NCBI GenBank assembly: GCA_030141605.1
Contig: JAQGDQ010000256.1
Span: 256,001-320,000, forward strand
DNA: 64,000 nt
Reading direction: 5' to 3'
Origin: Tubiluchus corallicola
Taxonomy: Eukaryota; Priapulida; Priapulimorpha; Priapulimorphida; Tubiluchidae
In this document: one piece after another, positions 51,801-60,685 of the stretch
Layout of the letters: the number at the start of each line of letters is the position of its first letter
Position numbering within the stretch: the stretch's first letter is position 1
The notes under the pieces: generated by a model
What the model saw: only the letters and a program-made list of their open reading frames with translations
Database searches by the model: none
Told to the model about the DNA's origin: nothing
Position numbers and translations under genes: made by a program

Positions 51801-54800
51801 GTTTGCTTTGAAGCATTATCCATCTTTTCACCTATTATGGATGTAAAAATTGTTTGATGGAAGCGCTTGCTTTTGTTTCTGTTATTTTCGCTGTAACTGG
51901 CAAATGCACCTAGAGTAAGTTAGTTAACAGTGATAAGCATCTTGATTAATTGAACCTCCTTGTTACACACTTTTGTTTGATGCATTTAGAGCGAACTACA
52001 GAAATCACTTTTAAGTACTATTTTTCTGTAGCTCTATATTTATAAATCTGCATGTTCTTCATCTGATAGCCGACTATGTTCAACTGAACATTCCTTGTTT
52101 TTAGATAAACAAACATTATAACAAATTATGCAGCCATGAGATGACAGATTAATTTGTTGTAGTTAGTTAGTTATTCAAATGTCAAATGTGCAAGTTTAGT
52201 CATAAAGGCCATGAAGAGAACTAGTAGGAGTTGCATTTGTATGAATGTACCGATGTGATTTTTAACATTTTCTCATTATTTCATTGAAATTCGCTATTTG
52301 TTACTCAAATTTACCATGTAACATTTATTTAGTTATTAATACTGCACTTTTGTGGGTTCTTTCTGCCGGGAAAATTGTATATCTCCTTAGGTAGCTCGAA
52401 CCCCTCTGTAGAGTCGAATGGCACTGGCCAATTAATAAAGAGTGACACTAGAACCAACAAGAGCAAAGCAAAGCAATAAAACATCAAAGAATTAGTTAAA
52501 TATATGAACTAAATCTAGAAAAATAGTGTAGTTTGAGCGCGCGACGAGCAGAACCCAGCTTCATTACATTAGTGTTAGTTCAGCAATACTGTACGACTCG
52601 ATAATGAATGCTACTTAAAAACTATGAAGAAAGTTGACTTTTTATTATCAAGTTCGAGTACATTCAGGTAGGCACTTAGTCAAGTGAAGAATCCTTTTCT
52701 GTTCACTGTAGTTTATAGTTTACATTTACCATATTTTTTGTTTTCCAGAAGATCCATTGGAACACAGCATCTATGTGGAACAAGCCCTTCTCGAACTTCT
52801 CTTACCGGTCGTTAATGGGACAACTAAGCTTACTATGGAGTCTCAGATCACTGTACTGAGTTTCAGCATTGTTGCTTTTTGTGAGGCATGGACGGCTTAT
52901 ATTCTTAAAGAAAAGATCCGTTTTAGGTATGAATTGGAAAATAATGTGTTACTTTGTATGTTAAACTACGTGGCGTAAATGTTCACAGTAAACATTTTGT
53001 TGTTGCAGTAACTTAATACTAGTTAGTGTGTAACATTGCGCATTTTGCATTTTAAGATCTTTTGAACAAAGAATATAGTAGTTACAGTTATTAAGTTTGC
53101 AGAAATATTTCAGATCGTCAGTCCAGAAATTTCTGCTTGAGCTGACTGGCGCATGTTCATCGTTTATTATTAGTCGATGCGTGTTTTCTGTAAAGCAAGG
53201 GCAAAATTTAAATTTACTTAATGTATTTTTTATTTTTTGCGCACTTCTGTTGCTAGAAAAAAATGCTTATTTTTTGTGATTTTTCATTGTCTGACAGTCG
53301 CATTTTTATTTTTTTTACAGTGTACATGGAGCACGACAACTAATGCTGGACTTCAGCTATGTAAGGGCTTGGCTCGGTCAGCTGCATGACCTCAATAGTG
53401 AAGCTATGCAAAGTTTGCAGGCATTGGAGATTTTCAAATATCTCAACAATGCGGTTCAACTGTTGCTGAAACAGCCGCAAAAGAAAACCATTAAAGATGG
53501 ATCTGAAAATGTTGGTACGTAGACAGGCTAATTGTAGGAGTTAAGTCGTGGCTGTTGAACACTCTAATGTTGTACAGTGCAAAAAAATAAAATTAGTTCA
53601 GAAATTACTTTGCTGGCTATTGCAACTTGATAAGTGATATTAAGTGTAATTAATGGGAATTTAATATTTCCTGCATCTTACTAAGGAAGTAATGGTTTTT
53701 TGTTTTTTTAAACAAGGAAGGTGTTGAAAATTGTAGACCAGTCAGAACTAGGGATGCGAATTCAGAACTGCTCTTTTGGGACATCTTAGGTTGTATAGAG
53801 GGATAGGTTGTGTACAGGTCTCTGCTTCAACTCCCAACTTAGTTCACAAATTTTCAGTATCTTTTTTAACAAATAGTTATTGTTACTGGTTAATTGCTTA
53901 GTCATTAATTTCCGATTTACAGCAGCTAAATAAAATCTTTTTTGTTTATGAAAAGGATAAATGGTAAATGAATAAATGGCTTATTTTATGTTTCCTTTAA
54001 TAAGTTCTTTGTACGACCATGTGATTTGAGTGTTCCTGTCTGGTCATTACCAGTTTAGCATGCACATTGCAAGAAGCTATTCTCTCTGTAGGGAGCTGTC
54101 AAAGTTGTGATGTCTTATACCTATAATACACCAAAATGTCCAGTGGCTGGCTGTCAGCATCCAAAGTTCGCGTATAAAAAACCTAATGCATATATATATA
54201 TATGTGGTCTTAAATGTTTGCTAATTAATTATTCTAAGCGTCGGCGATGTTGTCACTTAATCATAAGCTCAGTTGTTATAGGCACATAGAGAATCTATCA
54301 AGACCACAATTTTTAATTATGAAGCCTCGTGTCTTGCATAGCCTGCAATCTTGAGAGGTATGATTAGAGCAGATCGAACTAAATGGCTTTGAAATGTAAA
54401 TCACTGGCCTACAACCATGCTGAACACATTGGGGCTTCTTGATTCCTGAAAGACAGAGTGGAGGCTAAGCTGATTCGAGAACATGTCATTGATCGGTGTT
54501 TAAAAGACAAGCTTGTGAGCAAGCTTCAAGTCGCTGGTCCGATCATACTCCTCAAGACTGCTTACTGTGCGAGGTGTGCTCACACTATTACCGAGTGCAT
54601 GATAATTTTTTTTGTTAATTACCAGTGCTTTAATGCAATAAATTGCCCTGTACTAATGATCAGTGGTTCAATATTTGTCCTAGCAAAAGATCATGCTACT
54701 GTAATTCATCTTTAAGTTTTATTGACAAGGAAATGTGCTTAACCAATTATGATAATTAATGACATAATTATCCAGGTCTGGAAACACCCTCTTCAACTCA

Positions 54801-55014
54801 TTCTGAACTTGCGATGAACTCATCAACTGGTCTAAGTCCTGTAGTACTAACTGAGCAGCAAACAGCAGAAGAACCAGATGAATCATTTCCGGAAGAAGGC
54901 CAGTACTGTATCCCAAATAAGGAGGAGTGGCTGGCTTTGCGGGTACATGGCGGCACTCCGCGGTGGAAACTGCCTTCCCTTTCTTGTATAAACTCAGGTA
55001 CAACTGTGCAATAA
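29111..55014 (+). CDS. CCDC142: CCDC142 orthologue, 13 coding exons, 914 residues
   Basis: Thirteen exons join with consistent splice phases into one frame: 29111-29274, 32572-32693, 40308-40537, 41601-42308, 43088-43280, 43607-43696, 47942-48124, 49251-49420, 50861-51019, 51672-51786, 52749-52926, 53321-53514, 54776-55014 (2745 nt including stop). All junctions are GT/AG. The product matches vertebrate CCDC142, as I know that family, along the C-terminal half: the 'MPLGKYWRRK' region, 'ILKEKIRFS', and the terminal 'EEWLALR...PRWKLPSLSC' segment. It is longer than the roughly 750-residue human protein. No enzyme motif, signal peptide or membrane span is visible; the chain is Leu-rich and helical in appearance. 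The biochemical role of the family is not established. An in-frame stop (29096-29098) precedes the ATG within exon A. Introns 2, 3 and 6 are full of transposons. Confidence 0.87.
29500..29625 (+). repeat. Short dispersed repeat, copy 3 of 4
   Basis: The longest copy. GTTCAATCC, TCCAGTACAAATGTTACA and CTGAGTAATCACGACC lead into GTGCATGCTTAGCAACC and AGCATTGCTAAGCCTGGC. The reverse complement aligns with 37415-37515 along its length. Confidence 0.45.
32572..32693 (+). CDS. CCDC142: CCDC142 exon B
   Basis: Acceptor TTCTTTCAG; the first base completes Lys55, and the exon ends one base into a Gly codon before GTAAAT. It encodes a helical stretch ('LLLRDCIQRLHAISGF') comparable to the early coiled-coil part of vertebrate CCDC142. 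The next intron (7.6 kb) holds a SINE, a decayed LINE, a dispersed repeat and a decayed minus-strand frame. Confidence 0.72.
33345..33420 (-). repeat. tRNA-derived SINE copy
   Basis: The minus strand carries GGTCTTGAGTTCGAATCCCA, a good B box, preceded by GGAAAGCAGAA and followed by a stretch ending ATTTTTCAG, as in the other copies of this family at 11.4, 53.8 and 61.8 kb. Confidence 0.5.
35150..37195 (+). mobile_element. Decayed non-LTR retrotransposon (jockey/CR1-like), 3' half with tail
   Basis: A reverse transcriptase is readable on the plus strand in broken pieces. The order is 'NNYRPVSLLPFFSKILE' (about 35465-35515), 'NQFGFRKGF' (35570), 'KAFDNMDHSIL' (35690), 'GVPQGSMLGPLLFLIYINDL' (35850-35910), the catalytic 'FADDTTLF' (35938-35960), and 'FLGVMLHENLDW' plus a C-terminal Leu/Tyr-rich block to 36459. 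Stops near 35262, 35632, 36139 and 36457, and frame changes near 35690 and 35938, kill the frame. It ends with AATAAA at 37166 and an (AAATTAC)n tail at 37170-37195, typical of LINE 3' ends. The 5' end (endonuclease part) is missing. It lies in CCDC142 intron 2 in the sense direction. Confidence 0.87.
37415..37515 (-). repeat. Short dispersed repeat, copy 4 of 4
   Basis: CATTTGCTAACCTGGCTTGG, CATTACTTAATTTCAG, TGTGACCACTCAGC and TTGTATCCAGTGG match the reverse complement of the 29.5-kb copy. Confidence 0.4.
37850..38555 (-). pseudogene. Decayed coding frame with coiled-coil-like content
   Basis: One minus-strand frame stays coding-like for about 190 codons (38540 down to 37963) broken by only two stops. 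It includes 'LRKLRKLLLEKGHDK', 'KALAVSLQEERKHHKS', 'LSEELAQVRKQLHQ' and 'EIQIRHRKAFVDKLSQNS'. After the final stop a +1 shift continues coding-like text ('MSLEECSVLKNYIVRGEK') to about 37900. The text is Gln/Lys/Glu-rich and coiled-coil-like. A dead retrogene or transposon-encoded protein is the simplest reading; the parent family was not recognised. It lies antisense in CCDC142 intron 2. Confidence 0.45.
38556..40307. other. CCDC142 intron 2, distal part, nothing recognised
   Basis: AT-rich intronic sequence with a 13-base C run near 39908-39921 and no supported coding or RNA feature. Confidence 0.5.
40308..40537 (+). CDS. CCDC142: CCDC142 exon C
   Basis: Acceptor TTCTGTGACAG; two bases complete Gly96 and 76 codons follow, ending CTGCAG before GTTTGG. 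It is noticeably GC-richer than the flanking introns and encodes an amphipathic, His/Leu-rich helical stretch ('HMHHWTFIKQRLLHDRWL'). A hAT-like element starts only about 50 bases after the donor. Confidence 0.77.
40587..41093. mobile_element. Non-autonomous hAT-like element, about 507 bp
   Basis: The left end TAGGGATGCACCAGATCAG is a well-known hAT terminus style. The right end GGTGCTACGTACCTTA is its complement with a small insertion, and AGAAATCTGGTGC inside it pairs with GCACCAGATCAGAAAT at the left. The flanks TATATTAT (40579-40586) and CATATTAT (41094-41101) agree at 7 of 8 bases, suiting an old target duplication. No transposase is visible. It lies in CCDC142 intron 3. Confidence 0.6.
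41601..42308 (+). CDS. CCDC142: CCDC142 exon D (largest exon)
   Basis: Acceptor TTTTTTCAG; 236 codons in phase 0, ending GCCAAA before the donor GTGAGC. It encodes the N-terminal half of the conserved region ('DVLWDISRGLEEFN', 'CTVLCHVHGMPFRELLKLIG', 'ALKFFEVVLQCTSF'). The last part is polar (KKRKSVRWCD). Reading through the donor would add six residues and a stop, so a truncated isoform by intron retention is conceivable. Confidence 0.82.
42530..42760 (-). repeat. SINE with tRNA-like head
   Basis: On the minus strand, from about 42755, GGTGGCGGGGTCTTGG leads to an A-box-like TGGCAGAGTGATTAGGC and a B-box-like GGATCGATACC 30-odd bases on. A body of about 150 bp follows (AGAGGGATGATGTGTACACC, then ATGTCCTTGATAATGAGCTA). 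The body recurs as a fragment at 4.2 kb. The minus-strand frame across it (42441-42704) is not considered a gene. It lies in CCDC142 intron 4. Confidence 0.5.
43088..43280 (+). CDS. CCDC142: CCDC142 exon E
   Basis: Acceptor AACTTTGACAG; 64 codons plus one base, donor GTAAGT. It encodes an aromatic-rich stretch ('YMDVMWERFGFHFLQQFY') and a Leu/Val-rich helix ('SVIMIVVQMLRLVC'). Confidence 0.77.
43607..43696 (+). CDS. CCDC142: CCDC142 exon F (90 nt)
   Basis: Acceptor TTTTTGTTTCAG; encodes 'ASLLVLDDVCRKLHQ' and 'SHTQWDV'. Two GT sites exist at the end. Only the one after GATGTAG (donor GTAGGG) keeps exon G in frame, so that one was chosen. The 4.2-kb intron that follows holds a 1.47-kb hAT-like element. 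Confidence 0.7.
   Translation: MKPILQLLCLCLTMFVVNFTRWRHTHSGM
44556..46021 (-). mobile_element. hAT-like element, 1466 bp, with 8-bp target duplication and coding relic
   Basis: The left end TAGTGGCCTAGCATGGGG and the reverse complement of the right end CAGTGGTGTAGCGGGGG agree well and continue GTGTG(C/T)GG in both. Flanks are a perfect 8-bp duplication CATTTTAC (44548-44555 and 46022-46029). Inside, on the minus strand at about 45490-45690, a frame with one stop reads coding-like ('DLIHFYDIQCLDHMKCEV', 'ELEKQNDGERCLQLIDKFL', 'ASKFGDFPQPQRHHY'), probably a transposase relic. A TG microsatellite has grown inside the right end. It lies in CCDC142 intron 6. Confidence 0.8.
45843..45922. repeat. 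(TG)n microsatellite
   Basis: TG run with GAG, TTTG and CGTG interruptions. The Thr/His-, Cys/Val- and Arg/His-rich frames on both strands across it are repeat artefacts. Confidence 0.95.
46030..47941. other. CCDC142 intron 6, distal part, nothing recognised
   Basis: AT-rich intron. A minus-strand frame of about 100 codons at 46229-46534 is Leu/Lys-rich, starts at TTG and has no recognisable content. Near 46725-46775 a 24-27 bp unit (ATCTACTGCATCTCAC / ATCTACTGTATTTCAC) occurs twice in tandem. Confidence 0.45.
47942..48124 (+). CDS. CCDC142: CCDC142 exon G
   Basis: Acceptor TTGTCTTTGCAG; encodes 'MCEALAAYFTDKCQ', then 'DAYDPLLTLLLLSRELISS', a Leu-rich helix, ending one base into a codon before GTAGGT. 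In vertebrate CCDC142 the comparable region also has a WD...CQAL segment and a Leu/Pro-rich helix. Confidence 0.77.
48125..49250. other. CCDC142 intron 7, nothing recognised
   Basis: AT-rich intron; frames on both strands (48261-48503, 48457-48783) lack coding character. Confidence 0.5.
49251..49420 (+). CDS. CCDC142: CCDC142 exon H
   Basis: Acceptor CATTTGTTTAG; encodes 'RLMLALTPVMSNLLSTMTLA' and 'MQFLVAWNLGHFLLISQLDL', ending in phase 0 before GTAAAT. The pattern resembles the Leu/Trp-rich segment before 'LLLIQ' in human CCDC142. The frame stays open another 99 codons into the intron (see findings). Confidence 0.8.
50861..51019 (+). CDS. CCDC142: CCDC142 exon I
   Basis: Acceptor TGTTTTTTATAG; 53 codons in phase 0, including 'LLTDINQRTLQLLQPLCSYL' and 'AHHLSSVAYIWQGLHNRA'; donor GTTTTT after CAG. 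Confidence 0.75.
51672..51786 (+). CDS. CCDC142: CCDC142 exon J
   Basis: Acceptor TAATTTTCAG; 38 codons plus one base. It contains 'VCRQRAFQFFQAEMPLGKYW', one of the most recognisable CCDC142 blocks (the human counterpart has a MPRGRYWR motif). Donor GTAATC. Confidence 0.83.
51787..52748. other. CCDC142 intron 10, nothing recognised
   Basis: AT-rich intron without repeats or frames that stand out. Confidence 0.5.
52749..52926 (+). CDS. CCDC142: CCDC142 exon K
   Basis: Acceptor TTTGTTTTCCAG; encodes 'SIYVEQALLELLLPVVNG' and 'FCEAWTAYILKEKIRF', ending two bases into a Ser codon before GTATGA. It matches the vertebrate segment that ends in a HGIRFS-type motif. Confidence 0.82.
53321..53514 (+). 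CDS. CCDC142: CCDC142 exon L
   Basis: Acceptor TTTTTTTTACAG; encodes 'GARQLMLDFSYVRAWL' and 'LQALEIFKYLNNAVQLLLKQ', ending one base into a Gly codon before GTACGT. It corresponds to the GALQLKQDF...LLCLLQQP part of the human protein. Confidence 0.83.
53775..53875 (+). repeat. tRNA-derived SINE copy
   Basis: GTACAGGTCTCTGCTTCAAC, then TTAGTTCACAAATTTTCAGT, matches the minus-strand copy at 11.34-11.45 kb (GCACAAGGTTCTGCATTCAA, TAGTTCACTCAAATTTTTCAG). It lies in CCDC142 intron 12. Confidence 0.45.
54440..54590 (+). mobile_element. Possible decayed retroelement Gag fragment
   Basis: A short plus-strand frame includes 'LIREHVIDRCLKDKLVSKLQ', which resembles the LIRDRIV...D..L..RL block found in Gag regions of Ty3/gypsy-type retroelements. 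Only this block is recognisable; no protease, reverse transcriptase or LTR is near. A chance likeness is possible. Confidence 0.3.
54776..55014 (+). CDS. CCDC142: CCDC142 exon M (last coding exon)
   Basis: Acceptor AATTATCCAG; a polar, Ser/Thr/Glu-rich linker, then the terminal signature 'KEEWLALRVHGGTPRWKLPS' and 'LSCINSG', close to the end of the human protein (WLALR...PRWHLPFFSC). Stop TAA at 55012-55014. A CAG/GTACAA sequence eight codons before the stop could be a donor for a longer isoform. Confidence 0.86.
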
Positions 55015-55030
55015 AACGAGATTAAATAAA
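55010..55030 (+). terminator. Poly(A) signals for CCDC142
   Basis: AATAAA overlaps the stop codon (55010-55015), and a second AATAAA lies near 55025-55030, followed by GTGTTTT. The near absence of 3' UTR before them suggests that the second, or a distal site (AATAAA near 59455), may be used. Confidence 0.4.
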
Positions 55031-58000
55031 GTGTTTTACTACATGGAATATTGATAGTTTTAATGTAAAATATATTGAACAATATTGTAAACCTTCTTAA
55101 GTGGTTTGGAGCATTTATCAGTTGTTCCAGTTAAAGATATATTATTTTTTCAGTGTTGCTTTCACTTTTATGCTATTATATCAGTAGACCCATGAAATTG
55201 CAAGTCATAATAAATTATAGGTCTACCATGCTGCACTAAATATTCCACTTTTTTAGTTGTTTTCAAATTTGTGTCTCGCTAGTGGACTTTGGAATTTGTA
55301 TACTTGCAGGAGTTTACACTCCAGTGTTGTCTCTTTTTTTGCAAGCACTGCAGCTGTTGAATTATTAATGTTATATAACTTCTTTCATAATTTCTCAAAT
55401 TGCAAAATATTATAGTTTTACACTTGATTTTTGTTGACTAGGCTGTAAGAAAACGGTATTAGTAGCGCCTCACTACCTGACAAATGTCGCGCAAAAAGTC
55501 TATGTAATATGTTACTTATCTGTGTAGCAGCATTTTTTAATTGCAGTAACCAGTTTCACGGGGTTGAGTTACATGATTTGGTGTTCCAAAACTCAATATC
55601 ATTTCTTAATCCATTGTTTTGTGTACTTTACTTTACATTGTAAACCTGCCTTGTATGAGAAACACTCAACTCTTGTTGACTTTGCTAGCAAAATCATTGC
55701 TTGAAATCACCTTGCTATTATTTTATTAGGTTGCCATTTCAGTAGTTTGTGAAAATACCCGTTATTATGCATTGTTGTTGTTGCACATCAAAGTAAGTTT
55801 TTAATGTGTTCCAGCACAGTATATCTCAACAGACACCTGCACACTTTCATATCAGCTAGAGCACTGTCATAAGCCAAAGATGAATTCCCTTAATATTTTA
55901 TCTTTTATCGTTAATTAATAATAGTTAAACTGTTTTGCTTAGTTTTAAATTTTGTGATATAATTGTAATAGTGATAACAAAGTGATGGTAAACTTAAGAG
56001 AAACCCATGCAGTATTAAGTATGTGTAAAAAGAAATTTTTAACCATGTTTCGATGTTAAGTAAATTTTTACAACGTTTCAAAATTTTTTATAACTGTCTT
56101 TCTTGAGGACTTTGACTGTAACACATCAGTAACTGAACAAAGTGTTAATTGTGCATGAACATCACATTATGCTTGAATGTGTACTTCAAGTCTCAAACAG
56201 TTACATATTTGTTTCAGAAAGTAAGGCATATTGCTTGCAGTAAAAACACATAGGCACATGAATTCTTTGGTGGGCAAATACCGGCAATTTCCCTCCAGTT
56301 TTTTGGAATGAAGCTTTCTGCTGTCACAACAACTTCGACTATTTTTGAACTTTCGTTTTGCACATGTTCTGGTACATGTTTTATCTTACAATACTAGTGC
56401 TACTGAAAACATTACATCTAGTCATATTGTGCATCTTCCCTTGATTTGTTGGCTAAGAGGCTTTGCTCTAGCTCTGCTTTTTACACTACAGCATCTTCTT
56501 TGTGTGTTGTTATTCTTTAATGATTTTTCGAGTTGCTACATAATACAGTTGTTATGAGTTGATTGTATTTAATTAGCCACTCCTTCTGTATTATTATAGT
56601 TAGCACATGTATCGACCTTACCATACTTATTTTACTCTGCTTGTGAATCCATACACATGTACAAAATAGATGACACTCTATCTTGTCCAAATGTTAGGTG
56701 CAAACTTTGGTTTTTCTCCTTGTTCGTCTTGCATCTTTAGCGTTTGGATAATGTACCATTTGTTGCACCGTTGACTTGCTTGGTTTGCTTAGTCTCTTTA
56801 GATTTCATTGGCTGGTTTCTTGCAGGTCACTACAGTTTCTATTTGGATTTAACTGTTCTATCTAACTTTGTTTTAATTTCATTTCTAGGACTCGAATGTT
56901 TCAAGTTGCTCAACTACTACAACTGATTCTAATTCACTTAAGAAAGGTGATTTGAGTAACTGTATTGTCAGAGTTCAAGATAGTCATCATTATCAATTTT
57001 GCCGTTTTGGTCAAAGCTTTTTCCCTTTCTTGGTTTTTATAAACTTCGACTTTGTTGAAGACACTCGTATTGTCACATTTTGTTCAAGTGGTCTGCTGCT
57101 GTTAATTTGCCAACAATTCCTGCAGAAGGAGACAACCAGCACTGTTTTGTACTTACATATTGACATATGTTACCATATTTGGATTATTGTTTGGAAGGAT
57201 TATTGTGTGGCATAGGAAAGAATGGTTTTTAAGATCGTGTGCCACTTTGTCATAAATTGTGAGTCACACGTTTATAAATTTTGCCATTGTATACTTCGCC
57301 AGTTATAGATTTCACCAGTGCAATCTTTGCCAGCTGTATGTTTTCCCAGTACAAAACCAACACTACACCATGCCAGCTTACTATACTACACCACATCCAC
57401 CACAACAACAATCCATTCACTACACTTACTATACCATAACATAACACACCAGACTCGCCACATTACACGGTGATCATGATGATGATAATGATGACACCGA
57501 CAGCACTAACATCAACACCACAGCAGCAAAACCATGAAAACATTTTGTACAAAGTTAAAATTGTGTGCTATAAAAAATGCTATTATGTTTACCAATGATC
57601 AATAATGCATGAACATTCTACATTGTGTCCGTTTACGGTTCTTGCGCTTTAATAGACTGTTAGAAATCATTGCATTTATCTAACACAAAGCCAGCAACGG
57701 AGTTTACGTAAGTAAAGTTATAGGCAGAGTACAGTGGAATGACCTCAGAACAATGCAGTGCGTCAGCAGTTTTCTGAGCACGATTTACCCGATATGCAAC
57801 TTCCAATCAACTTGTAGCCATTCCTCCTGGTGGAGGCATCTAAGCACGACCCACATCGATGCATAGCCCTCTTCTCCTTCCTGTTCTTCTTGCCAAAGAG
57901 CTAAATATATCTTCCCAAAAGTGCCACCAGACGCCGCTAGAACATACAGGGTGTTCTATCAAAATTTCAGAACAATTAGAAGGGTCCGGAAAAACGCCTG

Positions 58001-60534
58001 TTGTGTGAAACTAATATATATATATACAAAACCCTATACCACCCAATAATTGTAAGATGTGATACATTTTTAGAGAATTTCATTTCTTGTGTGGTTTTTG
58101 CACCAACATGTCTTACCAGTACTCATTCTGCCCAGTATTGGTCAATTTGCTTGTAAAGGCTGTACTGTTAACTTTATATAAGCCACTGTGATAAAATACC
58201 TGTAAAATGAGAGATGCTCACAAACTGTGTTACGTAAATTATTAATGTTGACATATAAAGGTAATATTATTATAATTATGCTGAAATGTACACTGGTAAA
58301 ATGTAAAACTGGCAAAATGTGCGTTGGGGAACTATACAACTGGCAAATGGCTCTAGCCACTTAGGCTACTTGGTGGAGTGTGCATTGTTGAAACCTAACT
58401 TTTAAATTTTAGAACCAAATTTGAGTGAGTTTTCAAGTTTATTGTGACCCATATACCATACACGTGAACTATTATTTTTGCCATTTTAATTCTGTTAAGA
58501 GTTAAAAATTGTATTGTTTTATCAAATAACACCATTATTTTTGGTGACCGTATATGCAAGTTTTCATACACATTGCAATTGACGGTCTACACTGTGAACA
58601 ATAATTACTCCCACATCTTGGTAAAATCATTTGTGGCTCTGTCAAAATCAAGGTTCTTACTAGAGGCCTAAGTAAAAATAGTGGCTAGAATTTTCTATAA
58701 AATTCTCTTCTGGACATTAAAATCCCACTCTCAAAGATTCAAATGTTAACAAAATTTTCATAATGTGCAGTTAAACTGTGCATTTTCTTTTTTTTTGACG
58801 TGTGCAGTATATGTAGAGAAGCAAGTTACTGGTTTGTTAGTAACTTAGTGAGATTACTGTTGACAGTGTAAACTGCTGATGAGAAGAATACTTACACAAC
58901 AGACAGAGTTGAAAATAGATACTTTTCATTTCAATTAGTTGCCCCTGTAGGCTTGTATTGCACTTTCCTGTGATAGCTGGCATTTTCTGTTACTTTGAAG
59001 CACAAGCATGTATAGTTTAATGTTTTTGTAATCAGTATTGTTCTTTTCCACTTGAAAACATTTGTTGCATAGTTTAGAAAGCGTAACTTTGTATTTCGCT
59101 TTTACATGTAATGGACTTTGTCGACTATGAGTAATTGGATTTCTAATGTAAGCACTGTTTTAATTTGTAAGCTAGTTGTTCATGTATATACAAGCATACA
59201 CTAAGTTTAGTCATGTATTTAAATGTACATAGATAACTGCAATGCAGAGCTTAACCCGTCAAAAGTAAGGTCATATTGTATCTGTTGTAAATTTTGTCTA
59301 CAAGACTGATGCACCAATATTCAAATTACATTGTATATATTTTGTAAATACCGTCTGCGGCACCGTATGTTTATGTGGTCTTTGCAAGCCGCTGTTGTTG
59401 TTACTGTTTTTGTTGATGTAACTATATTTGCACAAATTTAGTCCTATAAATTTAAATAAAAAATCAAAAACAATTTTCGTTTGTTATTGTTGACTTTCTC
59501 TTTTCGTTTTTAAAGAACTTGTTCGAGTTCAAATCACGTTAATTTTTTCTCCTCAACCATCCTTCTGCTATGTGACTCTTCAACATACATTTGAACTGTC
59601 AAATCATGCTAAGTACGAGTATGGCCCTGTAATATGTATTTGTCCTGTAGCCATTTGCTTAAATGGAAACATTAATTGCATTTGAAAATGAAATGCGACT
59701 TTGTGTTTGAACGTATTGTTGTTTTATGAGTTGTCTGAATTTGTAATACATGTACATGTATTATTAGTAATTTTTGTTGTCAAAATTCTTTTTAAAACCC
59801 ACATTGTAAAGATGCCAAATCGGGTAGAAAACGTGATTCATATGCAGAATTAATTTGATAGTAATTACTAATACAAAGTTTCTTATCTCTTTGCAAAAAT
59901 TAAAGATCTTTGATTAAGAAACTATAATGTTGCTCATTCTTGCTGCATCAGTTTAGTACTAAGGTTCTGAACTGGAATGTTTGTGCACAAAGATCTAGCC
60001 TATGATAATCTTTGAACCCTGTAGCAGATATCATGTACACATATCATATCGACTGCTAATGCATGTAGTCTAGGTACACACAGCAAGATATTAGTTTAGG
60101 GTGTGTTTTTTTTAAACCAAAATCAGGTTGTAACCAAAAGCTTATATTTTGTATGCACAATCAGATTCTTTTTATTCGGGATAGCCGACATGAAATAACA
60201 AGCTAATCAATAACAGTTACATCAACTTCAATATAATCACTCAATTGCACAGATAACTTTTACTCCTGAAAAAATTTAGTAAATTCAATTTTCTTTTCAT
60301 TGCAATTTTATTCCATTACATTCAACTGACATCAAAGAAGTAATATTTATCATCCTTTGGGTTTTTTTTGGATATTTGTGAAAACCTGCCATGTGATTCA
60401 TTTTTCTTTTATGTAGCTGACTGTTATAATTACTGTCAATGATTAGTTTTTTCATTACAAATAACTGAAAATAACAAGATCATCACAGTGTTCCTAACAT
60501 TCACCAGATACCCAGTTTAATTATTTACATTTTC
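55031..60534. other. Region between the convergent CCDC142 and ferritin genes
   Basis: No independent gene recognised. It may hold a long CCDC142 3' UTR ending at the AATAAA near 59455, a possible alternative last exon at 56889-56926, and a foldback-like inverted repeat at 57275-58350. AATAAA signals for the minus-strand ferritin gene lie at 60307-60312 and 60171-60176. Confidence 0.45.
57275..58350. mobile_element. Possible second foldback-like element with short tandem-repeat arms
   Basis: The left arm (57275-57360) has five copies of a 15-16 bp unit with core (G/A/C)CCAGT. The right arm (about 58275-58350) has about four copies of ACTGGCAAAATGT in inverted orientation. Reverse-complementing the right arm gives TTTGCCAGTTGTATAGTTC, close to TTTTGCCATTGTATACTTC on the left. 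A likely target duplication was not settled: GCCACTTTG at 57241 and GCCACTTAG at 58356 agree at 8 of 9 bases, but the left one is offset from the arm. Confidence 0.45.
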
Positions 60535-60540
60535 TTTATT
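60535..60540 (-). terminator. Candidate poly(A) signal overlapping ferritin stop
   Basis: On the minus strand ACATAATAAAG places AATAAA across the TAA stop (60539-60541). Signals further on (60307-60312, 60171-60176) leave a more usual 3' UTR and are likelier to be used. Confidence 0.35.
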
Positions 60541-60685
60541 ATGTTTGTCCGTCTTGTAAATCCTTGTCTACCAGGAAGGCACCAATGCCATTTCCGACAC
60601 GCTCCAGTTTTCGAGCCAGTGTCGAAAGTTGCTTCATGCTTCGATACTGCTCCTCCAGATAATGCTCCTCTAAGAAATCGGTCAT
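60539..60685 (-). CDS. FTH1: Ferritin last coding exon
   Basis: Acceptor TTGTATTCCAG, then '[20 protein letters not shown]' and 48 codons to TAA at 60539-60541. It carries the Q141 ferroxidase residue and helices D and E. Confidence 0.93.
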   Translation of the reverse strand: MTDFLEEHYLEEQYRSMKQLSTLARKLERVGNGIGAFLVDKDLQDGQT

